Shown piece by piece: positions 47,470 to 57,051 of a stretch of DNA of 64,000 nucleotides; the first letter of the stretch is position 1; every line of letters begins with the position of its first letter. The DNA lies in contig NZ_PVNP01000207.1 in NCBI RefSeq assembly GCF_002993365.1, positions 682 through 64,681 of the forward strand, read 5' to 3'. The DNA is from Marisediminitalea alba (GTDB lineage: Bacteria; Pseudomonadota; Gammaproteobacteria; Enterobacterales; Alteromonadaceae). The notes below the pieces were generated by a model. It was not told where the DNA came from. It searched no databases and saw nothing but the letters and a program-made list of their open reading frames with translations. The translations under genes were made by a program, and so were the position numbers.

Positions 47470-49116
47470 ATGAAGAACTTATTTGCTAATGTTCGTGGCG
47501 ATATTACCGGCGGTATTACCGCCGGCGTAGTTGCACTGCCGCTGGCACTGGCTCTGGGCGTTGCGTCTGGTGTTGGTCCGATGGCAGGTATGTATGGCGC
47601 CATTGCGGTGGGCTTTTTTGCGGCACTGTTCGGTGGTACGCCATCGCAAATCTCCGGCCCAACCGGGCCTATGGTGGTGGTGCTGGCCGGTTTATTTGCC
47701 AGTTTATCGGGCGACGTAGAGCTCATTTTTACGGCCGTTTTACTGGCGGGTTTGTTCCAGATTTTATTTGGTTTTCTGGGCATAGGTAACTATATCCGTC
47801 TGGTGCCCTACCCTGTTATTTCCGGATTTATGTCGGGGATCGGGGCCATTATTATTATTTTGCAGATAGGCCGTTTACTGGGCCATGAACCGCCAGGGGG
47901 AACTCTGGGCGCACTGGGTTATATTCCTACTGCGCTGGCTGACATAAACTTTGCCACGCTGGCACTGGGTATCGGTACACTGGTGATTGCCTATAAATGG
48001 CCAGCCAGCCTCGGTAAGTATGTACCGGGTGCCCTCGCTGCGTTAATTATCGGTACCATTGTCAGCCTGTTCATTACCAATGTACCCATTTTAGGCGACA
48101 TTCCAACCGGACTGCCAAGCCTGCATCTGCCTACATTTGAAAGCTCAACGCTGTTATTAGTACTCGAGGCGGCATTTATTCTGGCCATTCTCGGCGCTAT
48201 CGACAGTCTGTTAACGTCACTGGTTGCCGACAACATGACCCGTACCCGTCACGACAGCAGTAAAGAGCTGATTGGCCAGGGTATTGGTAACACAGTAGCC
48301 GGTTTGATTGGTGGTATTGCCGGTGCCGGCGCCACCATGCGTACCGTGGTTAACATTCGCAGCGGCGGTAAAGAACGCTTATCAGGTATGGTTCATGCAC
48401 TGGTACTACTGGCTGTTGTGCTTGGCCTGGGCCCGCTGGCCAGTGCTATTCCACACGCGGTATTGGCAGGTATACTGGTTAAAGTAGGTCTGGACATTAT
48501 TGACTGGAGCTACATGAAACGCGCGCACACCGGGCCGCGCTGGGACTTTGCGCTGATGCTGCTGGTACTGGGTCTGACCGTATTTGTTGACCTGATCACA
48601 GCTGTAGGGGTTGGTGTGGTATTAGCTGCACTGGCTTACGTTCGTCAGATAGCCCAACTGCAAATTGAAGAACTGAAGAAAATCCCGGATACGCTCAACG
48701 ATCCTAAAGAAAACGCCCTGCTTGAGAAAGCCAAAGGCAAGGTCAGTATCTTTAGTTTTGGCGGCCCGTTAAGCTTTGGTGCAGCGGCTGATTTAGGTCA
48801 CCACGTACGCGAGTGGGTTAAGCCTGGCTCAAGAGTGCTAATACTGGACTTCTCCAGGGTGCCCACCATGGACGTATCCGCTTCCATGGCCGTGGAGACG
48901 GTAACATCCGATGCCAAGAGTTCCGGCCGACAACTGATGGTATGCGGCGCTTCCGACAAAATTAAAGAAGTACTGGGTAATGTGAATGCTTCCTCTGCGG
49001 AAATTCTCACCTATCCTACCTTACTTGAAGCTCTGGAGTCGGCAGTGTCGATTATCGAGGATAGCGGAAAAAAGTCGCCAAAGCATGATGGCAGTTCCAC
49101 ACTGTCTCATGCTTAA
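47470..49116 (+). CDS. SulP-family anion transporter, likely bicarbonate, copy 2
   Basis: 548 residues, clearly a different SulP lineage from copy 1. Core marks: GDITGGITAGVVALPLALALG, SQISGPTGPMVVVLAG, GAIDSLLTSLVADNMT and GLIGGIAGAGATMRTVVNI. A full C-terminal STAS domain (about 415-520; KVSIFSFGGPLSFGAA, then VLILDFSRVPTMDVSASMA) may bind nucleotides or partners. Paired with anhydrase copy 2; likely bicarbonate or related anion import. Confidence 0.85.
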   Translation: MKNLFANVRGDITGGITAGVVALPLALALGVASGVGPMAGMYGAIAVGFFAALFGGTPSQISGPTGPMVVVLAGLFASLSGDVELIFTAVLLAGLFQILFGFLGIGNYIRLVPYPVISGFMSGIGAIIIILQIGRLLGHEPPGGTLGALGYIPTALADINFATLALGIGTLVIAYKWPASLGKYVPGALAALIIGTIVSLFITNVPILGDIPTGLPSLHLPTFESSTLLLVLEAAFILAILGAIDSLLTSLVADNMTRTRHDSSKELIGQGIGNTVAGLIGGIAGAGATMRTVVNIRSGGKERLSGMVHALVLLAVVLGLGPLASAIPHAVLAGILVKVGLDIIDWSYMKRAHTGPRWDFALMLLVLGLTVFVDLITAVGVGVVLAALAYVRQIAQLQIEELKKIPDTLNDPKENALLEKAKGKVSIFSFGGPLSFGAAADLGHHVREWVKPGSRVLILDFSRVPTMDVSASMAVETVTSDAKSSGRQLMVCGASDKIKEVLGNVNASSAEILTYPTLLEALESAVSIIEDSGKKSPKHDGSSTLSHA

Positions 49117-49132
49117 CATGTAATCGATTATG

Positions 49133-49161
49133 AAAAGAGCGTCAACTGGCGCTCTTTTTTT
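49133..49161 (+). terminator. terminator of carbonic anhydrase/SulP unit 2
   Basis: AGAGCG (49136-49141) and CGCTCT (49150-49155) flank TCAACTGG, followed by seven T. It lies 17 bases past the SulP stop. Confidence 0.85.
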
Positions 49162-49241
49162 GTGCCTGGAAAAACAGATACACCTTTGGCGCTTTGTCCG
49201 CTACACTAATTATGAAATATACGTAATAGCTGGACTTTGAA

Positions 49242-50063
49242 GTGGCTGATAATAATGGTGTTTTAGCACGAATTCGTGACAAGTATACCGACTTGTCGCC
49301 CTCTGCGCGGGCTATCGCCAATTACCTGCAACAGTTTCCGCTGACCATCATCAGCGACTCCACCGCCGAAATTGCGGCCAAAACCAATACCTCCAAAGCC
49401 ACTGTCAGCAGGCTGTTTCGTCAGTTGGGCTATGCTTCCCATCAGGATGCCAAACAGGACGTAGTGCTACAGCGTGACGCCGGTATTCCGGTTAAACAAA
49501 CCCTAACCCAGCATGATTACATTGCTGCCGAACTTGGCAACCTGCAACGTACCCTGGAATCGATTCCGGGCGAGGAAATTAACCAAATCGCTGCCATTCT
49601 GGCCAAGGCGCCGCGCATTACGCTCATCGGCTATCGCAACAGTTACCCGGTGGCCCTGCACTGCCGCCAGCAACTTAAACAGATCCGCCCGAATGTGCGG
49701 TTATTACCTCAGCCAGGGCAAAGCCTGAGTGAAGATCTAATGGATCTGGCAGACGACGAAGTTATCGTGGTGTTTGGCTTTCGCCGTCGCCCACGTATTT
49801 TTGCCCGCATGATAGATGCATTGCCCCCTCAGCGCACCATTTTATTGACCGATCCCACCGGTCAGGTTTATCAGGACCGCGTCGGCCATACGCTGGTATG
49901 TCAGTTGGGCAACCAGTTCGCCTTTGATAGTTATGCCGCGCCCATGAGTCTGGTCTCCGTAATCTGTAACCAGGCCTACACATTGCTGGGAGAAGAAGGC
50001 GATCACCGGGTGTCCACCATCAGTCAGCTCTATGCTCAGATGGGTGAGCTCGACCCGGAATAA
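49242..50063 (+). CDS. RpiR/MurR-family transcriptional regulator
   Basis: 273 residues, GTG start. An N-terminal helix-turn-helix (YTDLSPSARAIANYLQQFP, then AAKTNTSKATVSRLFRQLGY) and a C-terminal SIS domain (about 125-255; ITLIGYRNSYPVALHCRQQLK). RpiR regulators usually bind phosphosugars, and some control amino-sugar or nitrogen catabolism. Its targets could be the palindromic site before the amidase gene at 53.4 kb, which is inferred from proximity only. Confidence 0.85.
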   Translation: MADNNGVLARIRDKYTDLSPSARAIANYLQQFPLTIISDSTAEIAAKTNTSKATVSRLFRQLGYASHQDAKQDVVLQRDAGIPVKQTLTQHDYIAAELGNLQRTLESIPGEEINQIAAILAKAPRITLIGYRNSYPVALHCRQQLKQIRPNVRLLPQPGQSLSEDLMDLADDEVIVVFGFRRRPRIFARMIDALPPQRTILLTDPTGQVYQDRVGHTLVCQLGNQFAFDSYAAPMSLVSVICNQAYTLLGEEGDHRVSTISQLYAQMGELDPE

Positions 50064-50168
50064 CCTGTTGTCATTCATATTCTAAAACAATCAAAGGCTT
50101 GGCGAATCCTGCCGCCAGCGTAAAATACCCGCCACTTACAGGAACTAAGTGAACAGGATGCCGTACGG

Positions 50169-51094
50169 ATGCTCAGTCAACCCAGCGAAAACGCGTTGGC
50201 GCTTAACCAGATTTGCAAAACCTATGCAGACAAACCGGTATTAAGTCAGCTTAACCTGGCCGTTCCCTATGGCAGTGTGTACGCGTTTTTAGGCAACAAC
50301 GGCGAAGGAAAACCCACCACCATCAGAGTGCTCACTGGCCTTGAAGCACCGGATGCTGGCAGTGTGGCAATTTGCGGAGACTCGCTTTATACCCGGCGTC
50401 GTGCCTGGTTATCACGCTCAGCCCGGTTTGTGCCAGACTACCGCCTGTTACACCGGCTTGGCGGACTGATTGATGCGCCCAGTCTTTACCCCAACCTGAC
50501 CGCCGCCGAATTTTTATCCATTGGCTGTGCTATTAAAGGCCTGCCGGTCAGTGAAATAGACCGGGTATTAGCAGTGGTCTCCTTAACCAATGCCGCCAAA
50601 CGGCTCATCGGCCAGTTCTCGTTAGGCATGAAACAGCGGCTCGCCATTGCCCACACCTTACTGGGCGATCCCAAATTGCTGATCCTCGATGAGCCCACTA
50701 ACGGCCTCGACCCCAGCGGTATCCGCGATATCCGTCAGTTGCTCAGTGAACTACCGGCCAGCACCGGCACCACGGTATTTTTCTCTACGCATAACCTCGA
50801 CGAAGTGGAAAAAATGGCCACCGTTTTGAATCGGATATCCCAAGCTGGAAAGCCGCACAACAGTTCAATATGACGCTGGAAGTGGGCGATGCCAACGCTG
50901 CTCATACGGAACTTTTAAAACACGGTTTTCGTAGCACAATTACTGCTCCCAACACGGTACGGGTCGACAAACTGCCCCGTAATGAGCAACCCCGGCTACA
51001 TGCCCTTTTGGTGGGTGCAGGCATTGAGTTATTTCAGTCTTACCAAAATAAAGCCTCGTTAGAGCAATGGTTTACCAATGAACATACCGATTAA
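50169..51094 (+). pseudogene. disrupted ABC exporter ATPase
   Basis: The first frame (50169-50873) is an ABC-2 exporter ATPase with signature FSLGMKQRLAIAHTLLGDPK, Walker B LLILDEPTNGLDP and H-loop STHNLDE, but Walker A reads GNNGEGKPTT, with Pro in place of the essential Ser/Thr after Lys. After ATV at about 50823 the frame is lost and the end NRISQAGKPHNSSI is out of register. The proper C-terminus continues in another frame from about 50828 (IPSWKAAQQFNMTLEVGD) to the stop at 51094. The region where such proteins have a GIINxG turn is missing, so a short deletion with frameshift is likely. Non-functional with high probability. Confidence 0.8.
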
Positions 51095-51845
51095 TCCATT
51101 TCCGGGCCTGAGCCGACTGCTGGTAGTTGAGTGTCTCAAGCTCAAGCGCACATCAACGCTGCTGATGGTATTTGCCCTGCCGCTACTGGTGGTGCTGTTT
51201 TCCACGGGATTAGCCGTTAAATCACAAAATCTGCAAGCGTTTGACCACCAGGCCTGGCAACGTTGGTGGATGGGCGTCATGGCGTTATGGAGCTAATTTA
51301 TGCTGCCGATGTTTATTGCGCTCATCACCGGCGCCATTAACGGTAATGAGCACAAAAATCACGGCTGGCGCCTGATGCTGGCACTACCTGTCAACCTCTA
51401 CTCACTTTATATTGCCAAACTGCTCCTTGCCGTGCTGTTAACCGCGACCGCTCTGCTATGGCTGTGGATGAGTGGTTTGCTTGCCACCTTGCTGATGAAC
51501 GTATTAGGGACACCAGCGGAAACGGAATACGGCCGGGTATTACTCAACGCGATGCCAGCCTTAATACTTACTTCCCTGCCCGTACTGATCTTCCAGCACG
51601 CGGTGAGCTGGCGGTTTGGCAACATCATTGTACCGCTTTCGGTAGCGGTAATGGCCACCATGGGCATTGTACAAATTGGCAGTTCAGAATACTGGGTCTG
51701 GTATCCGTGGAGCTATATGACGATGTCGGCAATGGGCGGCACTGCAGAGCTTCGGCATCTCGCAGTTTGGTTATCACTGGCCGTGGCCACGGGGTTATTT
51801 TGGTTAAGCACGTTACTGGCAGCCAGCCACAAACGCGCTGGCTAA
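51078..51845 (+). pseudogene. disrupted ABC-2 permease
   Basis: A permease of the ABC-2 type begins at 51078 (LLVVECLKLKRTSTLLMVFA), reaches WWMGVMALWS and hits TAA at 51294-51296. The same frame then continues without a gap (FMLPMFIALITGAINGNEHK) through at least four more membrane helices to 51845. One nonsense change explains the break. The start overlaps the ATPase end by 17 bases, the usual exporter-operon arrangement. Together with the damaged ATPase this marks a decaying transporter. Confidence 0.85.
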
Positions 51846-51901
51846 CAGACAATCGCCCCGACAGATATTACCAGCGCTCAGGACTAAATCTGGTTTCAAC
51901 C

Positions 51902-53176
51902 TTACACACCCGTATCAGTCGTTTTTTGCTCCGGTAAATGCTCGGTGCGCGGATCAATCTCAAATGCCGCAGGCGTGGTAATACCCGCCGACGGCTGAAA
52001 TGTGGGATGCGAGTCACTGGTATCAGGTAACACGTGACTACGACGGCGAATAATCACGATAACGGCAAATAACACCAGAAAAAATGTCATGTAGGCATAA
52101 AGTCCTTTAGCCCCCATTATGCCCATCAGTGAAGCGGCTAACGGCCCACCGATGGCAGAACTAATACCATAAGTGATCAGCATTCCACTGCCGATGGGCA
52201 GAAAATCCTTCGCCATGGCATTGTCATTCACATGGGCCAGACAAATCGCGTAGGAGGTCATACAGGTACCGCCCCAAAAAAATGCCAGTATGGCTGCCGG
52301 CCAGCCGGCAAATCCTGACCAGTACGACGCCAGCACAATGCCCAGTGATATGAAACTGCCCGCCAGGGCGTTGTAGATTAAAATGATACGCCTGTCATAG
52401 CGGTCAGAAAAACGCCCTACCGGGATCTGAAAGCAGGCCCCCCCTAATACCGTGGCCGACATAAACATAGCCAGTTGGGCATTACTAAAGTTGCTTTCGG
52501 CGGCAAAAACCGGCCCCAGCGACCAAAAAGCGCCGGTGACAAGACCCAGGATCACTGCGCCAATCATGGCGATATGCGAATGCTGCCAGACTTTCTTAAA
52601 ACTCACTTTTACACTGTTGACCTTCGCTGGCGCCAGCGACAGCGTTAGCGATACGGGTATTATCGACAGCGCAATAAAGATTGCAGCAATACTGAATAGT
52701 AACGGATAACTGACATCCGCTAACAGGAGTAGCTGTTGAGCCAGAGTGATCATCAACAGGTTGAGCATCGAGTAAAACGATAAAATCGTACCGCGATTAC
52801 TCGCATCGGCGCGTTCATTAAGCCAACTCTCAATAATCATATACAACCCGGACACCCCAGCGCCCAGAGCAAAACGCAGCGCCAGCCACAACACAAAAGA
52901 CTGTAACCAGGCAAACAGCAAGGTGAAAATGAGATAAGCACAGGCCAATACCGCGAACCCACGGATATGCCCCACCCGCTTGAGCACATGAGGCGTCGCT
53001 AGGCAACCTCCGATAATCCCCAGAAAATAGGCCGAACCGGTTAAGGCGACTTCAATGGCAGAAAAACCGAGCTGATTGGCGGCCACCGGCAATAGCGTCA
53101 ACAGTAAACCATGACCCAGCAGTAACAGTGCATCAGACAACAACAGCGCGGATATCGGGATCAGAGAACGAACCAT
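51902..53176 (-). CDS. MFS transporter, YcaD-like
   Basis: 424 residues from the ATG at 53176; a GTG at 53188 is also possible. Twelve membrane helices in two halves with a cytosolic loop near residues 190-205. MFS loop motifs appear as VGRFSDRYDRRIILI (helix 8-9 loop) and ESWLNERADASNRGTILSFYS (helix 4-5 loop), the latter being typical of the YcaD subgroup. Substrate unknown. It is divergent from the purine/ureide cluster, with 236 bases between the starts, so it could serve that pathway. Confidence 0.85.
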   Translation of the reverse strand: MVRSLIPISALLLSDALLLLGHGLLLTLLPVAANQLGFSAIEVALTGSAYFLGIIGGCLATPHVLKRVGHIRGFAVLACAYLIFTLLFAWLQSFVLWLALRFALGAGVSGLYMIIESWLNERADASNRGTILSFYSMLNLLMITLAQQLLLLADVSYPLLFSIAAIFIALSIIPVSLTLSLAPAKVNSVKVSFKKVWQHSHIAMIGAVILGLVTGAFWSLGPVFAAESNFSNAQLAMFMSATVLGGACFQIPVGRFSDRYDRRIILIYNALAGSFISLGIVLASYWSGFAGWPAAILAFFWGGTCMTSYAICLAHVNDNAMAKDFLPIGSGMLITYGISSAIGGPLAASLMGIMGAKGLYAYMTFFLVLFAVIVIIRRRSHVLPDTSDSHPTFQPSAGITTPAAFEIDPRTEHLPEQKTTDTGV

Positions 53177-53347
53177 AAAAACAGTCACGCGAAGAGAAGT
53201 ATTACCTTTACGATACAGAGTGAACGTAAAATTGCCAAGGCGGTCAGTATTTTTAACGCTGATAACCCGAACACCATGCCCTTACCGACCGGTTACTCCC
53301 CGGGGCGCACCTGCACTGTTAACAAAAAGCACAACAATTTAACAAAC

Positions 53348-53382
53348 GTTTCACTTGACTTATGAGTGAAACGATTGTTTCA
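53348..53382. promoter_or_regulatory. overlapping palindromes over the amidase promoter
   Basis: Three half-sites in a row: GTTTCAC (53348-53354), GTGAAAC (53366-53372) and GTTTCA (53377-53382). The last two make a perfect TGAAAC-GATT-GTTTCA palindrome (53367-53382). A TTGACT -35-like box (53355-53360) lies between the first two halves, and the -10 position falls on the last half. This is a typical repressor layout. It probably controls the amidase-led operon and maybe the divergent MFS gene. Confidence 0.6.
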
Positions 53383-53412
53383 TAGAGGTATCCTTCTGTA
53401 ACATTAAACTTC

Positions 53413-54615
53413 ATGGATCATTTTACCGTTAGTTCGCCATTTGTCTGGCAACCAGCGCCCACTGTGGTGCCTGCTGAACAAGCCAGTACACCTGCTCTTA
53501 ATGCAGTAAACGATAGCGTTAATTCGTTGTCGGGCCTGCGCGTGGCTGTGAAAGACCTGTTTGCTATCGAAGGTACTGCCACCACAGCGGGTAATCCGCA
53601 CTGGCTGGCAACGCACCCGTTAGCCCAGACCACTGCCAGCGCCGTGTCCAAACTGGTATCAGCAGGTGCCGAAGTGGCAGGCAAGACCATTACGGACGAA
53701 CTGGCTTACAGCTTAAACGGGCAAAATATCCATTACGGTACCCCGCAAAATCCACTAACGCCTGAGCGCCTGCCCGGCGGTTCATCCAGTGGCTCGGCCG
53801 TAGCAGTATCGGCCGGTTTGGCCGACATTGGCCTGGGCACCGATACCGGCGGCTCCATTCGCGTACCCGCCAGTTATAACGCTCTGTACGGCATGCGGCC
53901 TACTCACGGTCGTATCAGCACCGACGGCCTGGTAGCCCTCGCCCCGGGTTTCGATACTATCGGCGTGATGACAAAAAGCCTTGATGTGCTCGAACGTAGC
54001 ATGAGCTGTTTATTCGACTCGCCGGTGACTGATACCCCGGCTCTGACGTCTTTGGTGGTGTACCAAAAGGCGGTGGATAACAGTGAGCAGGCAAGCGCCG
54101 CTAATCAATGGCTTGCTTCCCTGCCAATAGCCAGACAGGCAGGTGATTTCAGTCAGCTGGAACAGCTACCGCTGGCTGAAGCATTCAGGGTGTTACAGGG
54201 GCGTGAGATTTGGCAAACCCACGGCGAGTGGATCACCAATACGCAGCCGGTATTTGCACCGGATATTGCCGAGCGACTTAACCAAAGCGCGCAGATCAGC
54301 GACGCTGAGGTAAAGCACGCAACACATATACAACAACAGGTACGTCAGCTGTTAGCTGCACTGCTAAACGATAACCGCGCCATTGTGCTGCCCACTACGC
54401 CGGGTTGTGCACCACGGTTAACCGCCAGTGCGGCCGAACTGACTGACTACCGCAAACAATTATTATCATTAACTGCCTTAGCCGGACTGGCGGGTTTACC
54501 ACAACTGCATTTGCCGTTATTTCGCCTGAATGACGCACCCTGTGGCTTATCACTGATAGGCCCGGCGGGCAGTGAAACCAGCCTGTTCGCTCTGGCTCGT
54601 ACCCTTACGGAATAA
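53413..54615 (+). CDS. amidase signature family hydrolase
   Basis: 400 residues, shorter than most amidases. The Ser-cisSer-Lys triad is visible: Lys47 in VAVKDLF, Ser124 in PGGSSSGSA, nucleophile Ser148 in DTGGSIRVP. The sequence style (ELAYSLNGQNIHYGTPQNP) resembles the AMI1/AtzE-like groups. In Klebsiella, an amidase (HpxY) accompanies the oxamate hydrolase HpxW; this gene's position directly before an HpxW-like gene suggests it cleaves oxalurate or another ureide amide. No AtzG/HpxX-like small partner gene was found next to it. Confidence 0.82.
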   Translation: MDHFTVSSPFVWQPAPTVVPAEQASTPALNAVNDSVNSLSGLRVAVKDLFAIEGTATTAGNPHWLATHPLAQTTASAVSKLVSAGAEVAGKTITDELAYSLNGQNIHYGTPQNPLTPERLPGGSSSGSAVAVSAGLADIGLGTDTGGSIRVPASYNALYGMRPTHGRISTDGLVALAPGFDTIGVMTKSLDVLERSMSCLFDSPVTDTPALTSLVVYQKAVDNSEQASAANQWLASLPIARQAGDFSQLEQLPLAEAFRVLQGREIWQTHGEWITNTQPVFAPDIAERLNQSAQISDAEVKHATHIQQQVRQLLAALLNDNRAIVLPTTPGCAPRLTASAAELTDYRKQLLSLTALAGLAGLPQLHLPLFRLNDAPCGLSLIGPAGSETSLFALARTLTE

Positions 54616-54626
54616 GAATAGAAAGC

Positions 54627-56225
54627 ATGACAAAACAACAACACACTGCTTTTACCGCGCCACACTATGCTGCATCGACAGTCGGCAACGATATCCTGCA
54701 ACGCGGCGGCACCGCCATTGAAGCCATGGTTGCCGCAGCGGCTTCCATTGCGGTGGAATACCCGCACATGAACGGCCTTGGTGGTGACGGTTTCTGGCTA
54801 ATCAGTGAACCGGGCAAAGCGCCGGTAGCTATCGACGCCTGCGGCACCGCTGCTGGTCTGGCCGACAGCGATTTTTATCAGGGCCTCGATGCTATTCCCT
54901 CGCGTGGCGGCAAAGCGGCTTTAACCATGGCCGGTGCTGTGGCTGGCTGGCAAAAAGCGCTGGAGATCAGTGCCAACTGGCAATCTTCAATGCCGCTGCA
55001 GGACTTACTGGCCACCGCCATCAGTCAGGCTAACTGGGGCATCGAAGTAACTCAGAGTATGTCGGATGCCAGTTTCAAAACCTTCGATGAGTTAGCCGGT
55101 GACGAACATTTTGCGCAGTTTTTAATTAAAGGTAAGGCCCTTAAAAAAGGTAAAATTGTTAAACTCACCAAGCTTGCTAATACCTTACAGCGTCTGGCCG
55201 GCAACGGCCTGAACGATTTTTATCATGGCGATATCGCCCGCGAACTGGCGGCCGATCTTGAGGCTGCAGGCTCACCGATTCGTCTGAGCGATTTTAACCA
55301 GTACCAAGCCAAAGTCGTCACGCCGTTAAGTGTTTCAACCTCGAAAGGTAAACTTTACAACCTGCCAGCGCCTACACAGGGCATCGCCTCGCTAATTATT
55401 CTGGCCCTGTACGACCGCGTGGTCAGCCAGGGCAGCAGCGACGCCGATATGGTTCACCTGCTGATTGAATGTACCAAACAAGCCTTTATCAAGCGCAACG
55501 AATACCTTACCGATCCGGGCCGTTTAAGTGTTGAACTCGACAGTTTCCTGACCGATAAAGCGCTCGATGAAATGGCCACGGCCATTAAGTTGGACAAAGC
55601 CCTGCCCTGGCCGCAGGAAGCCAAATTGGGTGACACCATCTGGATGGGGGCCTGTGATAACGAAGGCCGCATGGTCAGCTATATCCAAAGCCTGTACTGG
55701 GAATATGGCAGCGGTGTGGTAAGCCCGCAAACCGGTATTGTGTGGAATAACCGTGGTACATCGTTCAGCCTTACGCCCGGCCACTTACAACAACTCAAGC
55801 CCGGTTTAAAACCGTTTCATACCTTAAACCCGGCCTTTGCTGAGCTTAATGATGGCCGCCGTATCAGCTACGGCACTATGGGCGGTGAAGGTCAGCCACA
55901 AACTCAGGCCGCTTTATTCAGCCGCTATGTATACCACAACCAGCCACTGGATAAAGCCATTGCCCTTGGCCGCTGGTTACTGGGTCGTACCTGGGGCGAT
56001 CAGTCGCATAACCTCAAAGTGGAACGCGACCTTAACGAATACGTTGGCGAAGATCTACTGGCCCGCGGCCACGATATGGTGGTGGTTGATGCCTGTAACG
56101 AGCTCATGGGCCATGCCGGCGCAGTGGTATTGCACACAGATGACACCACCGAAGCGGCCACCGATCCGCGCAGCGATGGCAAAGCCTTCGCGCAAGCTTA
56201 TACCGCAACAGGAGAAGTACAGTAA
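54627..56225 (+). CDS. gamma-glutamyltransferase-like Ntn-hydrolase, HpxW-like
   Basis: 532 residues, no signal peptide, hence cytosolic, unlike true gamma-glutamyltranspeptidases. It has the family start (HYAASTVGNDILQRGGTAIE; YPHMNGLGGDGFWL), the autoprocessing Thr337 in GDTIWMGACDNEG and the C-terminal GTMGGEGQPQTQAALF. Klebsiella HpxW of this superfamily is an oxamate amidohydrolase acting at the end of urate breakdown; the adjacent aminotransferase and allantoate hydrolase genes favour that role. It ends in TAATG, overlapping the next start. Confidence 0.82.
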   Translation: MTKQQHTAFTAPHYAASTVGNDILQRGGTAIEAMVAAAASIAVEYPHMNGLGGDGFWLISEPGKAPVAIDACGTAAGLADSDFYQGLDAIPSRGGKAALTMAGAVAGWQKALEISANWQSSMPLQDLLATAISQANWGIEVTQSMSDASFKTFDELAGDEHFAQFLIKGKALKKGKIVKLTKLANTLQRLAGNGLNDFYHGDIARELAADLEAAGSPIRLSDFNQYQAKVVTPLSVSTSKGKLYNLPAPTQGIASLIILALYDRVVSQGSSDADMVHLLIECTKQAFIKRNEYLTDPGRLSVELDSFLTDKALDEMATAIKLDKALPWPQEAKLGDTIWMGACDNEGRMVSYIQSLYWEYGSGVVSPQTGIVWNNRGTSFSLTPGHLQQLKPGLKPFHTLNPAFAELNDGRRISYGTMGGEGQPQTQAALFSRYVYHNQPLDKAIALGRWLLGRTWGDQSHNLKVERDLNEYVGEDLLARGHDMVVVDACNELMGHAGAVVLHTDDTTEAATDPRSDGKAFAQAYTATGEVQ

Positions 56226-57043
56226 TGGATGCATTCATGGAGTTACTGCCAACGATTCTGGCCCTGATGGCCACCGGCGTATTTGCCGGTATTCTGGCTG
56301 GCCTGCTCGGCGTGGGTGGCGGTATTGTTATTGTACCGGTACTGTACTTTTTGTTTCAGGCACTGGGCGTATCGGCCGACTCAGCCATGTTGATTGCCAC
56401 GGCGACCTCACTGGCAACAATCATTCCTACGTCGGTTAGCTCAATCCGCGCGCACCGTAAAAAAGGCAACGTCGACAGCGAGCTGCTCAAACGCTGGGGC
56501 CCATTTATATTGCTGGGCGTGCTGCTTGGCAGCTACGCGGTAACCCAGGTGAACGGTGAAGTATTAACCCTGCTGTTTGGCGTTATTGCCAGCTTGTCTG
56601 CCATCAACATGTTTATTGGCAGCAAAAGCGCCTGGTTTAACGACCTGCCCGGTGCCCTTGGCCAGCGCATCATTGCCATTTGCATTGGCTTATTCAGCGC
56701 CATGGTCGGCATTGGTGGTGGTACCCTTACCGTTCCTACCCTGACCTTTTGTAATTATCCGGCGCACCGTGCAGTAGGCACCGCCGCTGCGGTTGGCCTG
56801 ATAATCTCGCTGCCCGCAGCGATAACCATGCTGATTTTTGGTCAGGCGCCAGCCGATGCGCCCGATGGCACCATCGGTCTGGTTAACCTGATTGGCTTTG
56901 CCGCCATTGTCCCCCTTACTGTGTTATTCGCACCGGTTGGTGCTGGCCTGGCCAGCAAACTGGATGCCGCAAAGCTCAAGAAAGTGTTTGCCGTGGTACT
57001 GCTTATCACCGGCGTTAGAATGCTTGCTCAGAGCGTGCTCTAG
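56225..57043 (+). CDS. TauE/SafE (TSUP) family permease
   Basis: 272 residues, about eight membrane helices. Duplicated family motif: GILAGLLGVGGGIVIVPVL near the N-terminus and GLFSAMVGIGGGTLTVPTL in the second half. The family exports sulfite and several organic anions. Placed inside the ureide operon between the HpxW-like gene and the aminotransferase, it may move a pathway anion such as oxalate or oxamate; this is inference from position. Confidence 0.87.
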   Translation: MDAFMELLPTILALMATGVFAGILAGLLGVGGGIVIVPVLYFLFQALGVSADSAMLIATATSLATIIPTSVSSIRAHRKKGNVDSELLKRWGPFILLGVLLGSYAVTQVNGEVLTLLFGVIASLSAINMFIGSKSAWFNDLPGALGQRIIAICIGLFSAMVGIGGGTLTVPTLTFCNYPAHRAVGTAAAVGLIISLPAAITMLIFGQAPADAPDGTIGLVNLIGFAAIVPLTVLFAPVGAGLASKLDAAKLKKVFAVVLLITGVRMLAQSVL

Positions 57044-57051
57044 GAGAAAAA

